Below, piece after piece: positions 1 through 10,100 of a DNA stretch of 64,000 bases. Below the pieces are notes generated by a model, which was not told where the DNA came from, ran no database searches, and was given only the letters and a program-made list of their open reading frames with translations. This DNA comes from Anaerolineae bacterium (GTDB lineage Bacteria > Chloroflexota > Anaerolineae > Promineifilales > Promineifilaceae): contig JAHDWK010000009.1 of assembly GCA_023382655.1 (NCBI GenBank), forward strand, positions 182,811 through 246,810, in the 5' to 3' direction. Position 1 is the stretch's first letter, and every line of letters starts with the position of its first letter. The position numbers and the translations under genes were made by a program.

Positions 1-3000
1 GCCGCCATGATGCGGCCGTGCCCTTTGCGGAAGGCCAAATTCTGGCCAGCCAGATCCCCGGGGCGCAATTTGTGCCTTTAGACAGCAAGAACCATCTGCT
101 TTTACCATCCGAACCGGCCTGGGAGCAGTTTGTCCGGCAAATTGATCGCTTTGTCGCCAATGAGCCACGGCCGTTTTCAAGCAACCCATTTGCTGACCGA
201 CCAACTATCGCCAAAATTCCACGCTTCCATTGGCCGGAGCCGCCCCCCGCACCTCAACCTCTATTTGTGGCTCGGACTCAGGAATTGGCCCGATTAAACA
301 GTCATCTCAATGAGGCGCTAAACGGGAACGGCCGTGTTGTCTTCGTCACCGGGGGCGCAGGCCGGGGCAAAACATCACTGCTGGCAGAATTCGCCCGCCG
401 CGCGCAAGAGGCCCACTCAGACCTGATCGTCGCTGGCGGCAGCGGCAGCGCCTTTGCCGGTGTGGGCGATCCCTATCTGCCCTTCCGCGAGGTCATGGAG
501 CTGCTAACCGGGAACGTTACGGGTGGGGTGACAGGTGTTGAGCAGGCACGTCGTTTATGGGCCTTGCTGCCCCAGACAACACAAGCGATCCTGGAATATG
601 GGCCGCAGTTGCTTGATCTCTTTGTGCCGGGGAAACAACTGCTGGCGCGGGCTGCTGCTGCCGCCCCTGCCAGCGCGAGCTGGCTGGCTGCCTTGAGGGA
701 AGAAATTGCTCGTCGTCATCGTGCGCCGGGCGCAGTGGAACAAACGGCCGTCTTCGGACAAGTCACCAGTGTGCTGCATCATCTGGCCCAAAACCGCCCC
801 CTCCTGATTACCCTCGACGACTTGCAATGGATTGACGCCGCCTCCATAGGGCTGCTGTTCCATCTTGGCCGTCGTCTGGCTGGCAGCCGCATTCTGATTG
901 TGGGCGCATATCGGCCGGATGAACTCTCCCAGGGTTGGCACGGCCAGCCGCATCCCCTGGTACCACTTCTGGAGGAGTTCAAACGACAATTTGGCGATGT
1001 ATTCATTGACCTGGCTGCGGCTGATGAGGCAGAAGGCATGGCTTTTGTTGATGCTTTTCTGGACAGCGAACCTAATCAGTTGGATGCGGCATTTCGCCAG
1101 GCGCTCTTCCAGCACACAGGAGGACATCCATTATTCGTTGTGGAATTATTGCGAGATATGCAGAACCGGGATGATCTGGTTCAAGATCAGGCAGGACGAT
1201 GGCGCGAGGGCGAGGTGCTAAATTGGCACACGCTCCCGGCCCGTGTGGAGGCGGTCATTGCGCGTCGGGTTGACCGGCTGGAAGACGATTTACGGGCTGT
1301 TTTGGAGGCGGCCAGCGTTGAAGGAGAACTGTTTACGGCCGAAGTTGTAGCTCAGGTGTTGGGGGTGGCGGAACGGCCGTTGCTGCACAACCTGTCACAA
1401 CAGTTGGGTAAACAGCAGCGGCTGGTACGGGAACGGGGTGAGATAAAGGTTGGTCAGCGTTACCTCTCCGCCTACCAGTTTAGCCACGCCCTGTTTCAAC
1501 AATACCTCTACCACCAACTTTCCCCTGGGGAACGCCGCCGCTTGCACGGGTCAGTTGCCAGGGCGCTGGCGGCTTTATATGCGGAAGATATGGATCAGAT
1601 CGTCGTGCCATTAGCTTACCATTTTGCCGCCGCGGCGGAGTGGCCTGAAGCAACACACTACCACAACCGGGCCGGTGACCTGGCTTACCAGAGAGCGTCT
1701 TTGCCCGATGCGGCTCACCATTACCGGGCGGCGCTGGCCCATTGGCCACAGGATGATAACACGGGGCAGGCGCATGTCTTATGCAAACTTGGCGAGAGTC
1801 TGTGGACACTGGGCCGACACCAGGAAGCAATTGAGATGCTGCAAACCAGCTACGAACTGTTTCAAGGGACGGCAGATAATCCGGGCGCCGCGACCGCGCA
1901 GCGGATATTGGGCCGGGTGTACTGGGAGTCCGGACAACCGGACAAAGCTGGGCGCAGTTACCGGCAGGCTCTCGACATTTTAGAAGGCGAGCCGGAAAGC
2001 GAAGCGTTGGCCTGGGCGCTGGCGAGTATGGCCAACTACCACATGCACATGGGCAATTATGCGGAGTCTGTCAACCTGGGGGAGCGGGCGCTGGCGCTGG
2101 CCCGGCGTCTGGGTGCCAACGCTTTGATCATTCAATGTCTCTGCGACCTCGGCGCAGCTATCTCCAGCCAGGGGGACTGGGCCGGGCTGGCGTTGGAACA
2201 GGAGAGCCTGGCACTGGCACTGGCTTCCAATCGGCCGCATGATGCCGGCCGTGCCTACCTGTACGTCGCCGAAGCCATCACCTATCTCGGCCGTTATGAG
2301 CAAGCCAGGGAGCTTTTGCAAGAGGCAATTATTTACACTCAACGAATGCATGTCCTTTATATCGCCGAAAGCGCATCCCACAGGTTGGCTGAACTGGATC
2401 AGATTACCGGTCGCTGGTCGGCGGCCCTCAATCAATTACAAACAAAACTTGAGCCTCCCGACAGCGGAGAACCGGCGAGTCTGTCCCAGTTCTATCTTAA
2501 TCTGTTACTTGGCCGCCTCTACAATGACCTGGGGCAGGCAAAGCAGGCGCATAAACTGTTGACTACGGCACTGGCTGGTCCGGTCACGAGTCTGGATCCG
2601 CGTGTGGCCCTGCTCGGTGAACTGGCACGAGCCGAAGCGTTACGCGACCAGCCGGAGGCCGTTGTGACGGCGGCCAGAGAGATACTAAAATTGACCGGAC
2701 AGGCTCGCTATCTCTTCCCTAACATGAGCATGGCGCTGTTGTTCCTCTGCCGGTTGCCAATGATGTTCAGTTTGCCCAAAGTGGTTCGTATCGCCCAATC
2801 CGCTTACCAGCAGTTGGAGCGACTAGACGGACAGTTCAGTACGCTGACTACCGCCGCCTGTCTTTTGGAGGGAAAGGGCTGGTTGGCTTTGGCTGAGGTG
2901 GACATGATTGAAGCGGCCGCGGCATTTAAGCGGGCGGTCACTAGATGGAATGAGTTGGGCCATCCTTATGATCAGGCCCGCGCCTTGAGTGGATTGGGGC

Positions 3001-3137
3001 AGGCTCTGGCACAAGCGGGGGATAGGGATGGTGCCCAATTGGCATCAGCGCAGGCAGAGAGGCTGATCCATGCCTTGGCAGCACAGTTGGAAGACCCAGA
3101 GTTGAAATCTTCGTTTCTCGGCTCGCCACTGGTATGA
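1..3137 (+). CDS. Hydrolase/AAA ATPase/TPR regulator, 5' end outside window
   Basis: The frame is open to the left window edge, so the gene is 5'-truncated by the window. The GTG at 18 is probably not the start. From that GTG, residues 1-50 look like the end of an alpha/beta-hydrolase domain (IPGAQFVPLDSKNH, with the His expected to be catalytic). An AAA_16/STAND-type ATPase follows, with Walker A GGAGRGKTS at about 112-120 and Walker B LLITLDDLQW at about 262-271. From about 540 to the end there are TPR-like helical repeats. Proteins of this build are signal-responsive ATPase regulators; a DNA-binding domain, if any, lies in the missing N-terminus or is absent. ACGGCCGT appears in several frames here (NGR, TAV, RP). 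A fragment of its TPR region (about 2290-2450) is duplicated downstream at 3280-3445. No clear terminator follows. The ligand is unknown. Confidence 0.85.
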   Translation, partial: RHDAAVPFAEGQILASQIPGAQFVPLDSKNHLLLPSEPAWEQFVRQIDRFVANEPRPFSSNPFADRPTIAKIPRFHWPEPPPAPQPLFVARTQELARLNSHLNEALNGNGRVVFVTGGAGRGKTSLLAEFARRAQEAHSDLIVAGGSGSAFAGVGDPYLPFREVMELLTGNVTGGVTGVEQARRLWALLPQTTQAILEYGPQLLDLFVPGKQLLARAAAAAPASASWLAALREEIARRHRAPGAVEQTAVFGQVTSVLHHLAQNRPLLITLDDLQWIDAASIGLLFHLGRRLAGSRILIVGAYRPDELSQGWHGQPHPLVPLLEEFKRQFGDVFIDLAAADEAEGMAFVDAFLDSEPNQLDAAFRQALFQHTGGHPLFVVELLRDMQNRDDLVQDQAGRWREGEVLNWHTLPARVEAVIARRVDRLEDDLRAVLEAASVEGELFTAEVVAQVLGVAERPLLHNLSQQLGKQQRLVRERGEIKVGQRYLSAYQFSHALFQQYLYHQLSPGERRRLHGSVARALAALYAEDMDQIVVPLAYHFAAAAEWPEATHYHNRAGDLAYQRASLPDAAHHYRAALAHWPQDDNTGQAHVLCKLGESLWTLGRHQEAIEMLQTSYELFQGTADNPGAATAQRILGRVYWESGQPDKAGRSYRQALDILEGEPESEALAWALASMANYHMHMGNYAESVNLGERALALARRLGANALIIQCLCDLGAAISSQGDWAGLALEQESLALALASNRPHDAGRAYLYVAEAITYLGRYEQARELLQEAIIYTQRMHVLYIAESASHRLAELDQITGRWSAALNQLQTKLEPPDSGEPASLSQFYLNLLLGRLYNDLGQAKQAHKLLTTALAGPVTSLDPRVALLGELARAEALRDQPEAVVTAAREILKLTGQARYLFPNMSMALLFLCRLPMMFSLPKVVRIAQSAYQQLERLDGQFSTLTTAACLLEGKGWLALAEVDMIEAAAAFKRAVTRWNELGHPYDQARALSGLGQALAQAGDRDGAQLASAQAERLIHALAAQLEDPELKSSFLGSPLV

Positions 3138-3203
3138 AAGATCCGTACCAGTTTCAAGCAGACATGAACTGGTCTTCTTGGGGGATGCCCAAAAGGTTCT
3201 ATT

Positions 3204-3286
3204 AGGGTAGGAAAGGTTGTCGGTTTGAATCCGGTCACCCCGACAAGAGAAGGAAACGGCCGTTACTTGTGTGAGTAACGGCCGTT
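3204..3286 (+). repeat. tRNA-Pro-like 3' fragment plus hairpin, copy 1
   Basis: This 83-bp segment recurs at 22094-22176 with four mismatches. Its first half reads like the T arm and acceptor 3' strand of a tRNA: a 5-bp stem around the loop TTTGAAT, then CACCCCGAC, as in tRNA-Pro. No matching 5' half lies upstream, so it is not a working tRNA. The second half is a hairpin with arms containing ACGGCCGTTACT/AGTAACGGCCGT. Here the hairpin runs straight into a broken gene fragment instead of a T-tract. The shared string GGCCGTTATGA at the join also occurs in the parent gene near 2290. Confidence 0.7.
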
Positions 3287-3445
3287 ATGATCAGGTCAGG
3301 GAGCTTTTGCAAGAGGCCACCGTTTACACCCAACGAATGCACATCCCCTATATCGCCGCAGGCGCATCCCGCAGGTTGGCTGAACTGGATCAGCTTGCCG
3401 GTCGCTGGCCGGCCGTCATCACGCACTTACAGACAAAAGTTGAAA
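3280..3445 (+). pseudogene. Broken duplicate of the TPR part of the upstream regulator
   Basis: About 165 bp are closely similar to 2287-2450 of the preceding gene. Both translate to a segment resembling GRY-(E/D)-Q followed by LLQEA, YTQRMH, RLAELDQ, GRW and LQTK. The copy begins at the GGCCGTTATGA of the tRNA-like hairpin and loses similarity after the LQTK codons. It then runs into unrelated sequence and stops by 3501. It has no start signals and only one or two TPR units, so it is read as a recombination remnant rather than a gene. Confidence 0.75.
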
Positions 3446-3466
3446 TCGGGAGTGTAGAAACGCAAA

Positions 3467-3531
3467 CAGTGCCAGGCACCGGGCACACAACCTGGAAATA
3501 ACCAGGGCGTTTTGTCCTGTGCCTGGCACTG
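3467..3531. repeat. Long inverted repeat with nested hairpin
   Basis: Perfect 13-bp arms (CAGTGCCAGGCAC at 3467-3479 and its complement at 3519-3531) enclose 39 nt. A smaller pair, CCTGG/CCAGG, lies in the middle. GTGCCAGGCAC-type palindromes are common as dispersed REP-like elements in bacteria. From one copy I cannot say whether this is a REP, a terminator for the remnant upstream, or part of a MITE. The rest of 3532-3783 holds nothing I recognise apart from one ACGGCCGT near 3653. Confidence 0.5.
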
Positions 3532-3783
3532 CATTATCCGGCTGATGGAAGAAAAAAACCCCGTCGTCTTACTCACTGGCGATACTTAACACATTGTGGA
3601 ACACAGCCGCCAATCAGCGTTGGCGTTGTGGGGGCAGCCCATCCGCGACGGCCGTGCCCATGCCCGTCTAGACCGGGTTAGTATAGAAAACATTTGCCAT
3701 GCCTCTACAAAGTTGTAGCAGGAAAACAGAGTACACGACATAGGCGTAAAGCAGAAATGACCGACGCCGAGTCTTGCCACATT

Positions 3784-6700
3784 TTATTTGGTGCAAAGTG
3801 AAGCAAGTTGGACTTCCAATAACATTGGATTGCCCTGGTTTTCTAGGAGGTCGCTGACAACCTCTTCAAGAAACCACCTTTTGCTGATTTCTTGGATTTT
3901 TTCGACAGTATCTGGCAATAATGTATTTTTAAGTTCCGAAAATGTTGGCTCTAACTCTTTTTTTGCATCAGCGTCTATTGACTCATGCTCCCCTGCAAAA
4001 AACAATAAGCCCAAAGCTGTTTCCAAACAGTTTTTCTTCTCCAAAATGAGCGCAAGTCCAATAATATTTTGAAGCAGTACAGGAGGGAGATTGATTTGAA
4101 AAGCAATTGCTAATGACTCTAGTAAATGTTGTGCTGCATCTTTAACTAAAGAAAGTCTAAGGTCACAAAAACCAATTTTGGACTTAGCTTGGGCAACCCC
4201 AGAAACATTGTTTAACTTCTCAGAGACAAATAAATATCGTTGGAAATGCTCTTGGGCTGATGAAAAATTTCCGAGTTCAAACTCGATTGATCCTAGGAGG
4301 TTTATCGGGGTGGTATGCACTTCCAATATTTCCACCTGTTGGGAAATTTCCAGCGACTTTTTGAGGCATTCTTTTGCTTTCTCGAGCCTTTGGGAATACT
4401 TATAGACCATACCTAAGTTGGCGTAGAGCATGGATTCTGCAAATTGGTTTCCTGTTCTCTGAACCAATTCAAGGGCCTTTTGCATTTCGATCTCAGCTTC
4501 TTCATAATTTCCCTGCATAGCGGCGCTCGTCCCCAAATTTCCATGTACGCCAACTGTGACATCTGTGTTTCCATGTTTTATCGCAATATTAAGCGCGGTC
4601 TGTAGCTGCTGGGCAGCTTTCTGGTGCTGCCCTAATTGAACCGACATGCCTCCTAATGTCAACAGACTGTTTGCGGCAAATGCTTCTTCTCCTGATGAAA
4701 ACAAAACTTCTACAGAGTCGAGCAAACACTTTTCAGCAAGCTCATATTGGGAAAGGTGAAAACAAAAAGTGCCGAATATTCCAACTAATAGTCCTTTGAG
4801 TGACTGTTTTATTGGGGGCAGGTTGTGTGTGGGAGTGCCAGAGTCAAATAAATTCTTAATGGGTGCAGCAAAGATGTCTTTTCCCTCTTGAAAAAGGCCG
4901 CGAAATTTATAATAGCGGGATAGTGGTAAAGCAGATTTTACTAGAAGTTCCTCAGAGGCACTTTGAATAGCCCAAGCCCATGCTTTACGTATATTGGGTA
5001 TATCCTTATTTATTTTATTCAGAGCTTCTCTTTGTCGTGCACCCAATAAATCACCTTCATGAGCACATATAAAGTTTATGAAATAGGTGCAGTAATTTTT
5101 CTGGGTTATTTCTTTTATATCTGGGAAAGTGTCAAGTTTTTCTGTGGCAAATGTATTTAGTATCTGATGAAGCTTGTAGCGGTCAACGGTTTCTTGAGTT
5201 AAAAAGGATTTGTCACAAAGGGAATACAATAGACTGAGAGATGCTCCACAGATATTTTCAGCTGCTTGCTGGCTAAAACTGCCCTGAAAGACGGATAATT
5301 TTGTTAATAGTTCTTTTTCTTCCTGAGTTAACAGGCGCCAGGAAAGGTCAAAAATTACTCTGAGATTACGATGTCTAACTGGCAGGTCCCACATGGAAGA
5401 ATCAAGAAAATCAAAACTCTCATCAATTTCATTAACTATATCTTTGCACGAAAACTCCCGCGCCCTCGAAGCTATTAGCTCGATCCCGAGCGGCATGCCT
5501 TCGATAAGCTGGCAGATTTGGACAGTAGCTAATTGCTCAGATTGGGTAAACTCATAGCGTGGCCTGACCCTGTGGGCATGTTCCAGGAAAAGCCGAATCG
5601 CGCTATATTGTGTAATATTGGTGAAGTCTCCATCTGGAGGGTAAGTTAATCCTTCAATGTCATAAAGCCATTCTGATTTCAGGTTAAGACTGTGTCGTGA
5701 AGTCACTAGAAGCTTGAGGTTTGGGGCCATCTGCAAAATATCCAGTAACAGTTGGCTACCTACTGTCAAATGCTCAAAGTTATCCAGGATAAGGAGCATT
5801 TCTTTGTTCTGTAAATAGTTAAGGATTTGCTCTTTTGGTTCCTGTCTACCAAAAAGTGTAAAGCCTACGGCCGTAGCAATGGCGGATGGGAGATAATCAG
5901 GCGAATCAAGTCCGGCGAGAGACACAAAAAAAACACCATGGGAAAAGTTGCCTTTTTGTCTACGGCCGTATTGCAGCGCCAATTGTGTTTTCCCCATTCC
6001 TCCCGGCCCTAAAATGGTGATCAGGCGGCAGGCCGGCCTGTCAAATCGTTCTTGTATTTCTTGTAGTTCCACTTCACGCCCCACAAAAGAAGAAAGCTGT
6101 GGTGGCAAATTACCCCGACTCTGAGTTACTGGCTTGAAAAGGGGTTGTGAGTTGTTTCTGTTTTGTCGGACAGGGTGGCGAATCTGTTCAATCAGGCGGG
6201 TCGTCTCTGGTTGCGGCGCTACGTCCAGCTTTTCGGCCAGCAAGGACACACACATCTCGTATTGCCGGCAAGCATCCGTGTGGCGTCCCATCGCGGCATA
6301 CCAGGCTATCAACCGGCGATGTGTTGATTCATCCACTGAGTCCAGGGAGAGTATCTGTTGTGCTCTTTCAACGGCCGTGTCCAGGTCATGTTGTTGGTGG
6401 TAATAATCCGCCAACCGGGTCAGGGCGTGGATCATTTCCCGTTTCAATCTATGCGCTTGCCAGGTTTGCCATTCATCAAAATCAGGCGCGTCTTTAACGG
6501 CGAAACCTTGCAAGAAATCACCTCGATACAGTTTGACGGCCGTTTCCAGTTGAGGCAAACAGTCGGAGCACACGGCCGTTTTGTCATGAGTGTGTGAACG
6601 GCACGGATGCAGCAAACGGCAAAATTCATGAACATCCACCCAGAGAGGAGATGCAGGTTCCAGGGCAATCGTTTTGGGAAGGATGGCAAAATATTCATCA

Positions 6701-6921
6701 CCAACAGCCGATTTGAGTTCATAGAGCATCCGGCGCAGGTAAGCCAGCGCCGACACATGGTCTTTTTCGGGGAATAACATGGCGGCCAGAGCAGTACGGC
6801 CGTGTGGCTGCCGGACGATAGACATATAGGCCAGCAGCGCCATAGCTTTATGACGTGTAATGTTTACCGCTCGGTCATCAAGATAAAAATGTGGTGAACC
6901 AAAAAGGTTGATGGATAACAC
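3784..6921 (-). CDS. BTAD/NB-ARC-type ATPase/TPR transcriptional regulator
   Basis: A 1045-residue AfsR/SARP-like STAND regulator. Residues 1-90 form the winged-helix part (INLFGSP start), and about 95-250 the bacterial transcriptional activation domain (BTAD), including LYRGDFLQGF. A CSDC pair (Cys118, Cys121), with Cys101 and Cys107 upstream, could bind metal. The ATPase has Walker A GPGGMGKT at 305-312 and Walker B LLILDNFEHL at 376-385. TPR-like repeats fill about 650-1000. The start is GTG at 6921, since the LLxIxLFG pattern begins there and a G-rich stretch (AGGGGG) precedes it. The paralogue at 48252-51527 has the same domain order. The gene is divergent from the Rhs gene across about 190 bp and may control it. 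The 3' two thirds (3784-5860) are visibly AT-richer and lack ACGGCCGT, unlike the N-terminal part, suggesting a mosaic gene. Confidence 0.88.
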   Translation of the reverse strand: MLSINLFGSPHFYLDDRAVNITRHKAMALLAYMSIVRQPHGRTALAAMLFPEKDHVSALAYLRRMLYELKSAVGDEYFAILPKTIALEPASPLWVDVHEFCRLLHPCRSHTHDKTAVCSDCLPQLETAVKLYRGDFLQGFAVKDAPDFDEWQTWQAHRLKREMIHALTRLADYYHQQHDLDTAVERAQQILSLDSVDESTHRRLIAWYAAMGRHTDACRQYEMCVSLLAEKLDVAPQPETTRLIEQIRHPVRQNRNNSQPLFKPVTQSRGNLPPQLSSFVGREVELQEIQERFDRPACRLITILGPGGMGKTQLALQYGRRQKGNFSHGVFFVSLAGLDSPDYLPSAIATAVGFTLFGRQEPKEQILNYLQNKEMLLILDNFEHLTVGSQLLLDILQMAPNLKLLVTSRHSLNLKSEWLYDIEGLTYPPDGDFTNITQYSAIRLFLEHAHRVRPRYEFTQSEQLATVQICQLIEGMPLGIELIASRAREFSCKDIVNEIDESFDFLDSSMWDLPVRHRNLRVIFDLSWRLLTQEEKELLTKLSVFQGSFSQQAAENICGASLSLLYSLCDKSFLTQETVDRYKLHQILNTFATEKLDTFPDIKEITQKNYCTYFINFICAHEGDLLGARQREALNKINKDIPNIRKAWAWAIQSASEELLVKSALPLSRYYKFRGLFQEGKDIFAAPIKNLFDSGTPTHNLPPIKQSLKGLLVGIFGTFCFHLSQYELAEKCLLDSVEVLFSSGEEAFAANSLLTLGGMSVQLGQHQKAAQQLQTALNIAIKHGNTDVTVGVHGNLGTSAAMQGNYEEAEIEMQKALELVQRTGNQFAESMLYANLGMVYKYSQRLEKAKECLKKSLEISQQVEILEVHTTPINLLGSIEFELGNFSSAQEHFQRYLFVSEKLNNVSGVAQAKSKIGFCDLRLSLVKDAAQHLLESLAIAFQINLPPVLLQNIIGLALILEKKNCLETALGLLFFAGEHESIDADAKKELEPTFSELKNTLLPDTVEKIQEISKRWFLEEVVSDLLENQGNPMLLEVQLASLCTK

Positions 6922-7110
6922 AGGTAGGCACCCCCTTCTATTAACTGTTTTGTTTTGCGAACAGATTAAACCCCTTCAAGGAACTGAAAAAAGTTCACAG
7001 CTACCCTTCCCATACAGGTGGGACGATTTTGTGACGCTACTTGATTATAGTATGCCACGTCAGATTTCGACAAATAATCGAGAAGGAAAACAAATCAAAG
7101 GGAGTTGGAC
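6922..7110. promoter_or_regulatory. Divergent intergenic region, regulator / Rhs gene
   Basis: This 189-bp gap separates two outward-facing genes and must hold both promoters if each is transcribed on its own. It is AT-richer than its flanks. A TATAGT near 7046 could be a -10 for the Rhs gene, but I find no well-spaced -35. AAAGGGAG at 7097-7104, 6 nt before the ATG at 7111, is a good ribosome binding site and decides the Rhs start over the in-frame TTG at 7105. Confidence 0.5.
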
Positions 7111-10100
7111 ATGCATACCTATTACTTTCGTTCTATCGGCAAAGGGATATTTCTCCTCTTATTGGGATTATGTCTGATTGGCCTCGTGCTCACTCAAGAA
7201 AGCACACAGCCCCAAACTGCTCAGGCTGCGGAGGATGTTATACCTCGCCAGACAACGTTGACGCTGGCCGTAACAGCGCCAGAAGCGCCCGTAACTTTGG
7301 GGGAAGAAGTGACGTTTTGGGTGGAGGTGACGAACACGGCCGTGTCACCACTGACCGGCGTTACTCTTATGCTGCCTGGTCATCACGACCTGGTATATCT
7401 GGGCGCTGGTGATTATGAACTGGCCGACAACATAGTCAGGCTGGGTGACATGCCAGGGGGTGGTGCTGTCCGGATTCCCTTGCGGGTAGGTGTTCAGGGG
7501 TTGCCGGCCAATGACATCAGTCTGCCGCTCAAAGTGTGGGCGGTGGAGACAGATAGTGTAGACGCCTTGCTTACCCTGCACATTCAAAAACCGGCGGCTG
7601 AAAGTGCTGACCTGGGCACAACCACAGCAGTAGAATTCGGCCAGGGCCTTGTGTCTATCACCGGGGAAGAAATGAAAGAGAACGGCCGTCTGCAATTTCA
7701 ACTCCATGAACAACATCAGCTACCGGCCGGGGATGCGGGTACAGTGCTGGCATTTTCTGTCACACCCCCAGAAGGCGCCCCGGCCGATACTTTTACCGCC
7801 GCTGACCTGCATCTGAATATCACTGACCTGGTCAACGCCGAAACCAGGGCCGCTGGCCGATTGCGCCTCTATTTTCGCCCCACAGGAAGTGAAACATGGG
7901 CAGAGGCAACATTTTCAATTGAAGCGGAGACAGGTACATTAACCACGACCGGGATGGGGTTTGGCGAGTATCTGCTCCTGAATGAACCAGAGCCATGGGA
8001 ACCATCATACAACCCACCAGGCGCTTCTGCTTACTCCGGCGCCGCTCAATTTAGTTATGGAATTGATGTGCCACCTGGTGTAGGCGGCCTGACGCCCAGT
8101 TTGGGCTTGAGTTATGGCAGCCGCAGCCTGGATGAAAAGAGCGCCCCCAGCATGGCCTTTGGTTTTGGGCTGGGATGGGGCATGCCCCAGGCTGAAATCA
8201 CCAACGGCAATGCCAGCAAGATGTATGATGCGGATCCTGGTTGGAACGCCTGTGTGGGCGTCTTTAACAACAGGCGTTTCACATTGGCTCTAAATGGAAC
8301 CTCTTATGTGTTGGAACCGGTGGCGTTAACCGACAGTCGCCATGGCCAATATATTGCCATTGGCGATCCCAGCATCAAGGTGGAATACATATCTGCTCCC
8401 GGTCAGACTACTAACGTGGCAGGTGAATTCTGGCGGGTGCAAACGGCCGATGGTACGACATACCAATTTGGCTTTCAGCCAGATGCAGAACAGGTTATCG
8501 CACCTCTGTTTGAAGCCTGCTACCAACTGAGTGGGCAAGACAATGACGACCAACCGCGCAACCGGCGCTTTATGGCCTCCAGTTGGAAGCTGGATACCAT
8601 TACCGACAAATATGGCAATCAAGTTCGCTACACATATGAAGGAGCGTGTGGTCAGCAGGGAAATGGATCTGACCGTACCTATCCCGTTGATGGCGGTGGC
8701 AGCCACTGCACGGAAGTGGATGTAGCCTTAAAAGAGATCCGGTATAACTTTGGCAGCAACAATCAGCCACGTACCGTCATCGAGTTCCAAAACGGTATCC
8801 CTGGCAATACTGAGGCCAGGAAACGAGTGGAAAATATGTTAGTGGGGTTATGGCGGCCAGGTAATATCATCATCAAACAGGATGGCGCCACCATTCGCCG
8901 TTACAATTTTAATTATGCGACTTTCGAGCATCGTGTGGCTGTATCCAATCCATATGGATACAGCTTTTGGTGGATTACAGATATTACTCAATATGGCGTG
9001 GCTGAAAATGGCAGCGAGGTTGCTTTACCCACATTGACGTTTACCTATGATCGGGATACAGGTACAGGTTGTGGCCCAGATATGAATGGGCAAACCAAAT
9101 GCATCTATTTATTGACCCAGGTTGAAAACGGCTATGGCGCTGTCAGCAAAATTGCGTATGAGACGTTCAACAACAACGGTATATGGAATCTGGTAAAAGA
9201 TGTTTATACCTGGGATGGAGTGGCCCATATTTACAATGGCAGCAACCCGGCCATGGTGCAAACGCGCTATGACCGCACCGGCGCCATTCCCTGTTTTGAC
9301 AACAAAGATACACCCGGCTGCCGGGCGCCCCATAACGAGGGGGAGGATAGTGACAAGCTGGTGGGGTTCGATCGGGTCACAATTACGGCCGGGGCGCCGG
9401 CTAACATGCCAGGCAGTCCCATGAGTAAGCAGGGGCAAACATTTAACACCAGTAACTATTGGCTCAATGGGAAAGTGTCTACCTCTGCCACATACGACCC
9501 GAACAACAACGCCAAACTAACTGAATCTATCTCTTATTGGACCTGGGTGGGTAACGAACACTTCGCCCGTCTCGACGAGGAAGAGAACAAGAGCTATGCG
9601 CCAGATGGGAGTGGACGGGTGATGGGCAGCAAAGTCACCTATGGCTATGATCCCCAGTGGCAGGGTAGCCGCCAATGGGGGCGTAGTACCCACCAGACCT
9701 ATTTTTACCTCAATGGCAGCGGCAACTGGACGGCCGTGCGCCGGACAAACACCTTCTATTTATCCAATACCAGTGGGGGTAAGTGGCTGCTCGCGCCCTG
9801 GACCAAGGGGCTGTATCGTGAGTGGACAGAGTTGATGCAGGCAACGCTCTATTATTATGATAACAACATTAACACCTACCCGGCTAACACCCAGCCCCTC
9901 AACGTTGGCAAGCTGACCATGACACGGGTTTTATTGGCCGACCAGCCCAGCCAGTCACCACCACCTGGGGTGCATACCGCCTATCCTACCGTGGATACCG
10001 CCTACCTATATGACAACTATGGGAACGTCACGGATACAACCATCTACAACAGCTATGGTGAAGTGGGCTATAACACACCGGGCGGCAATTGGCACTATGG

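Noticed and set aside
3586..3780. Minus-strand 64-codon frame between the scar and the regulator
   Set aside because: No ribosome binding site, no recognisable protein; composition consistent with remnant DNA.
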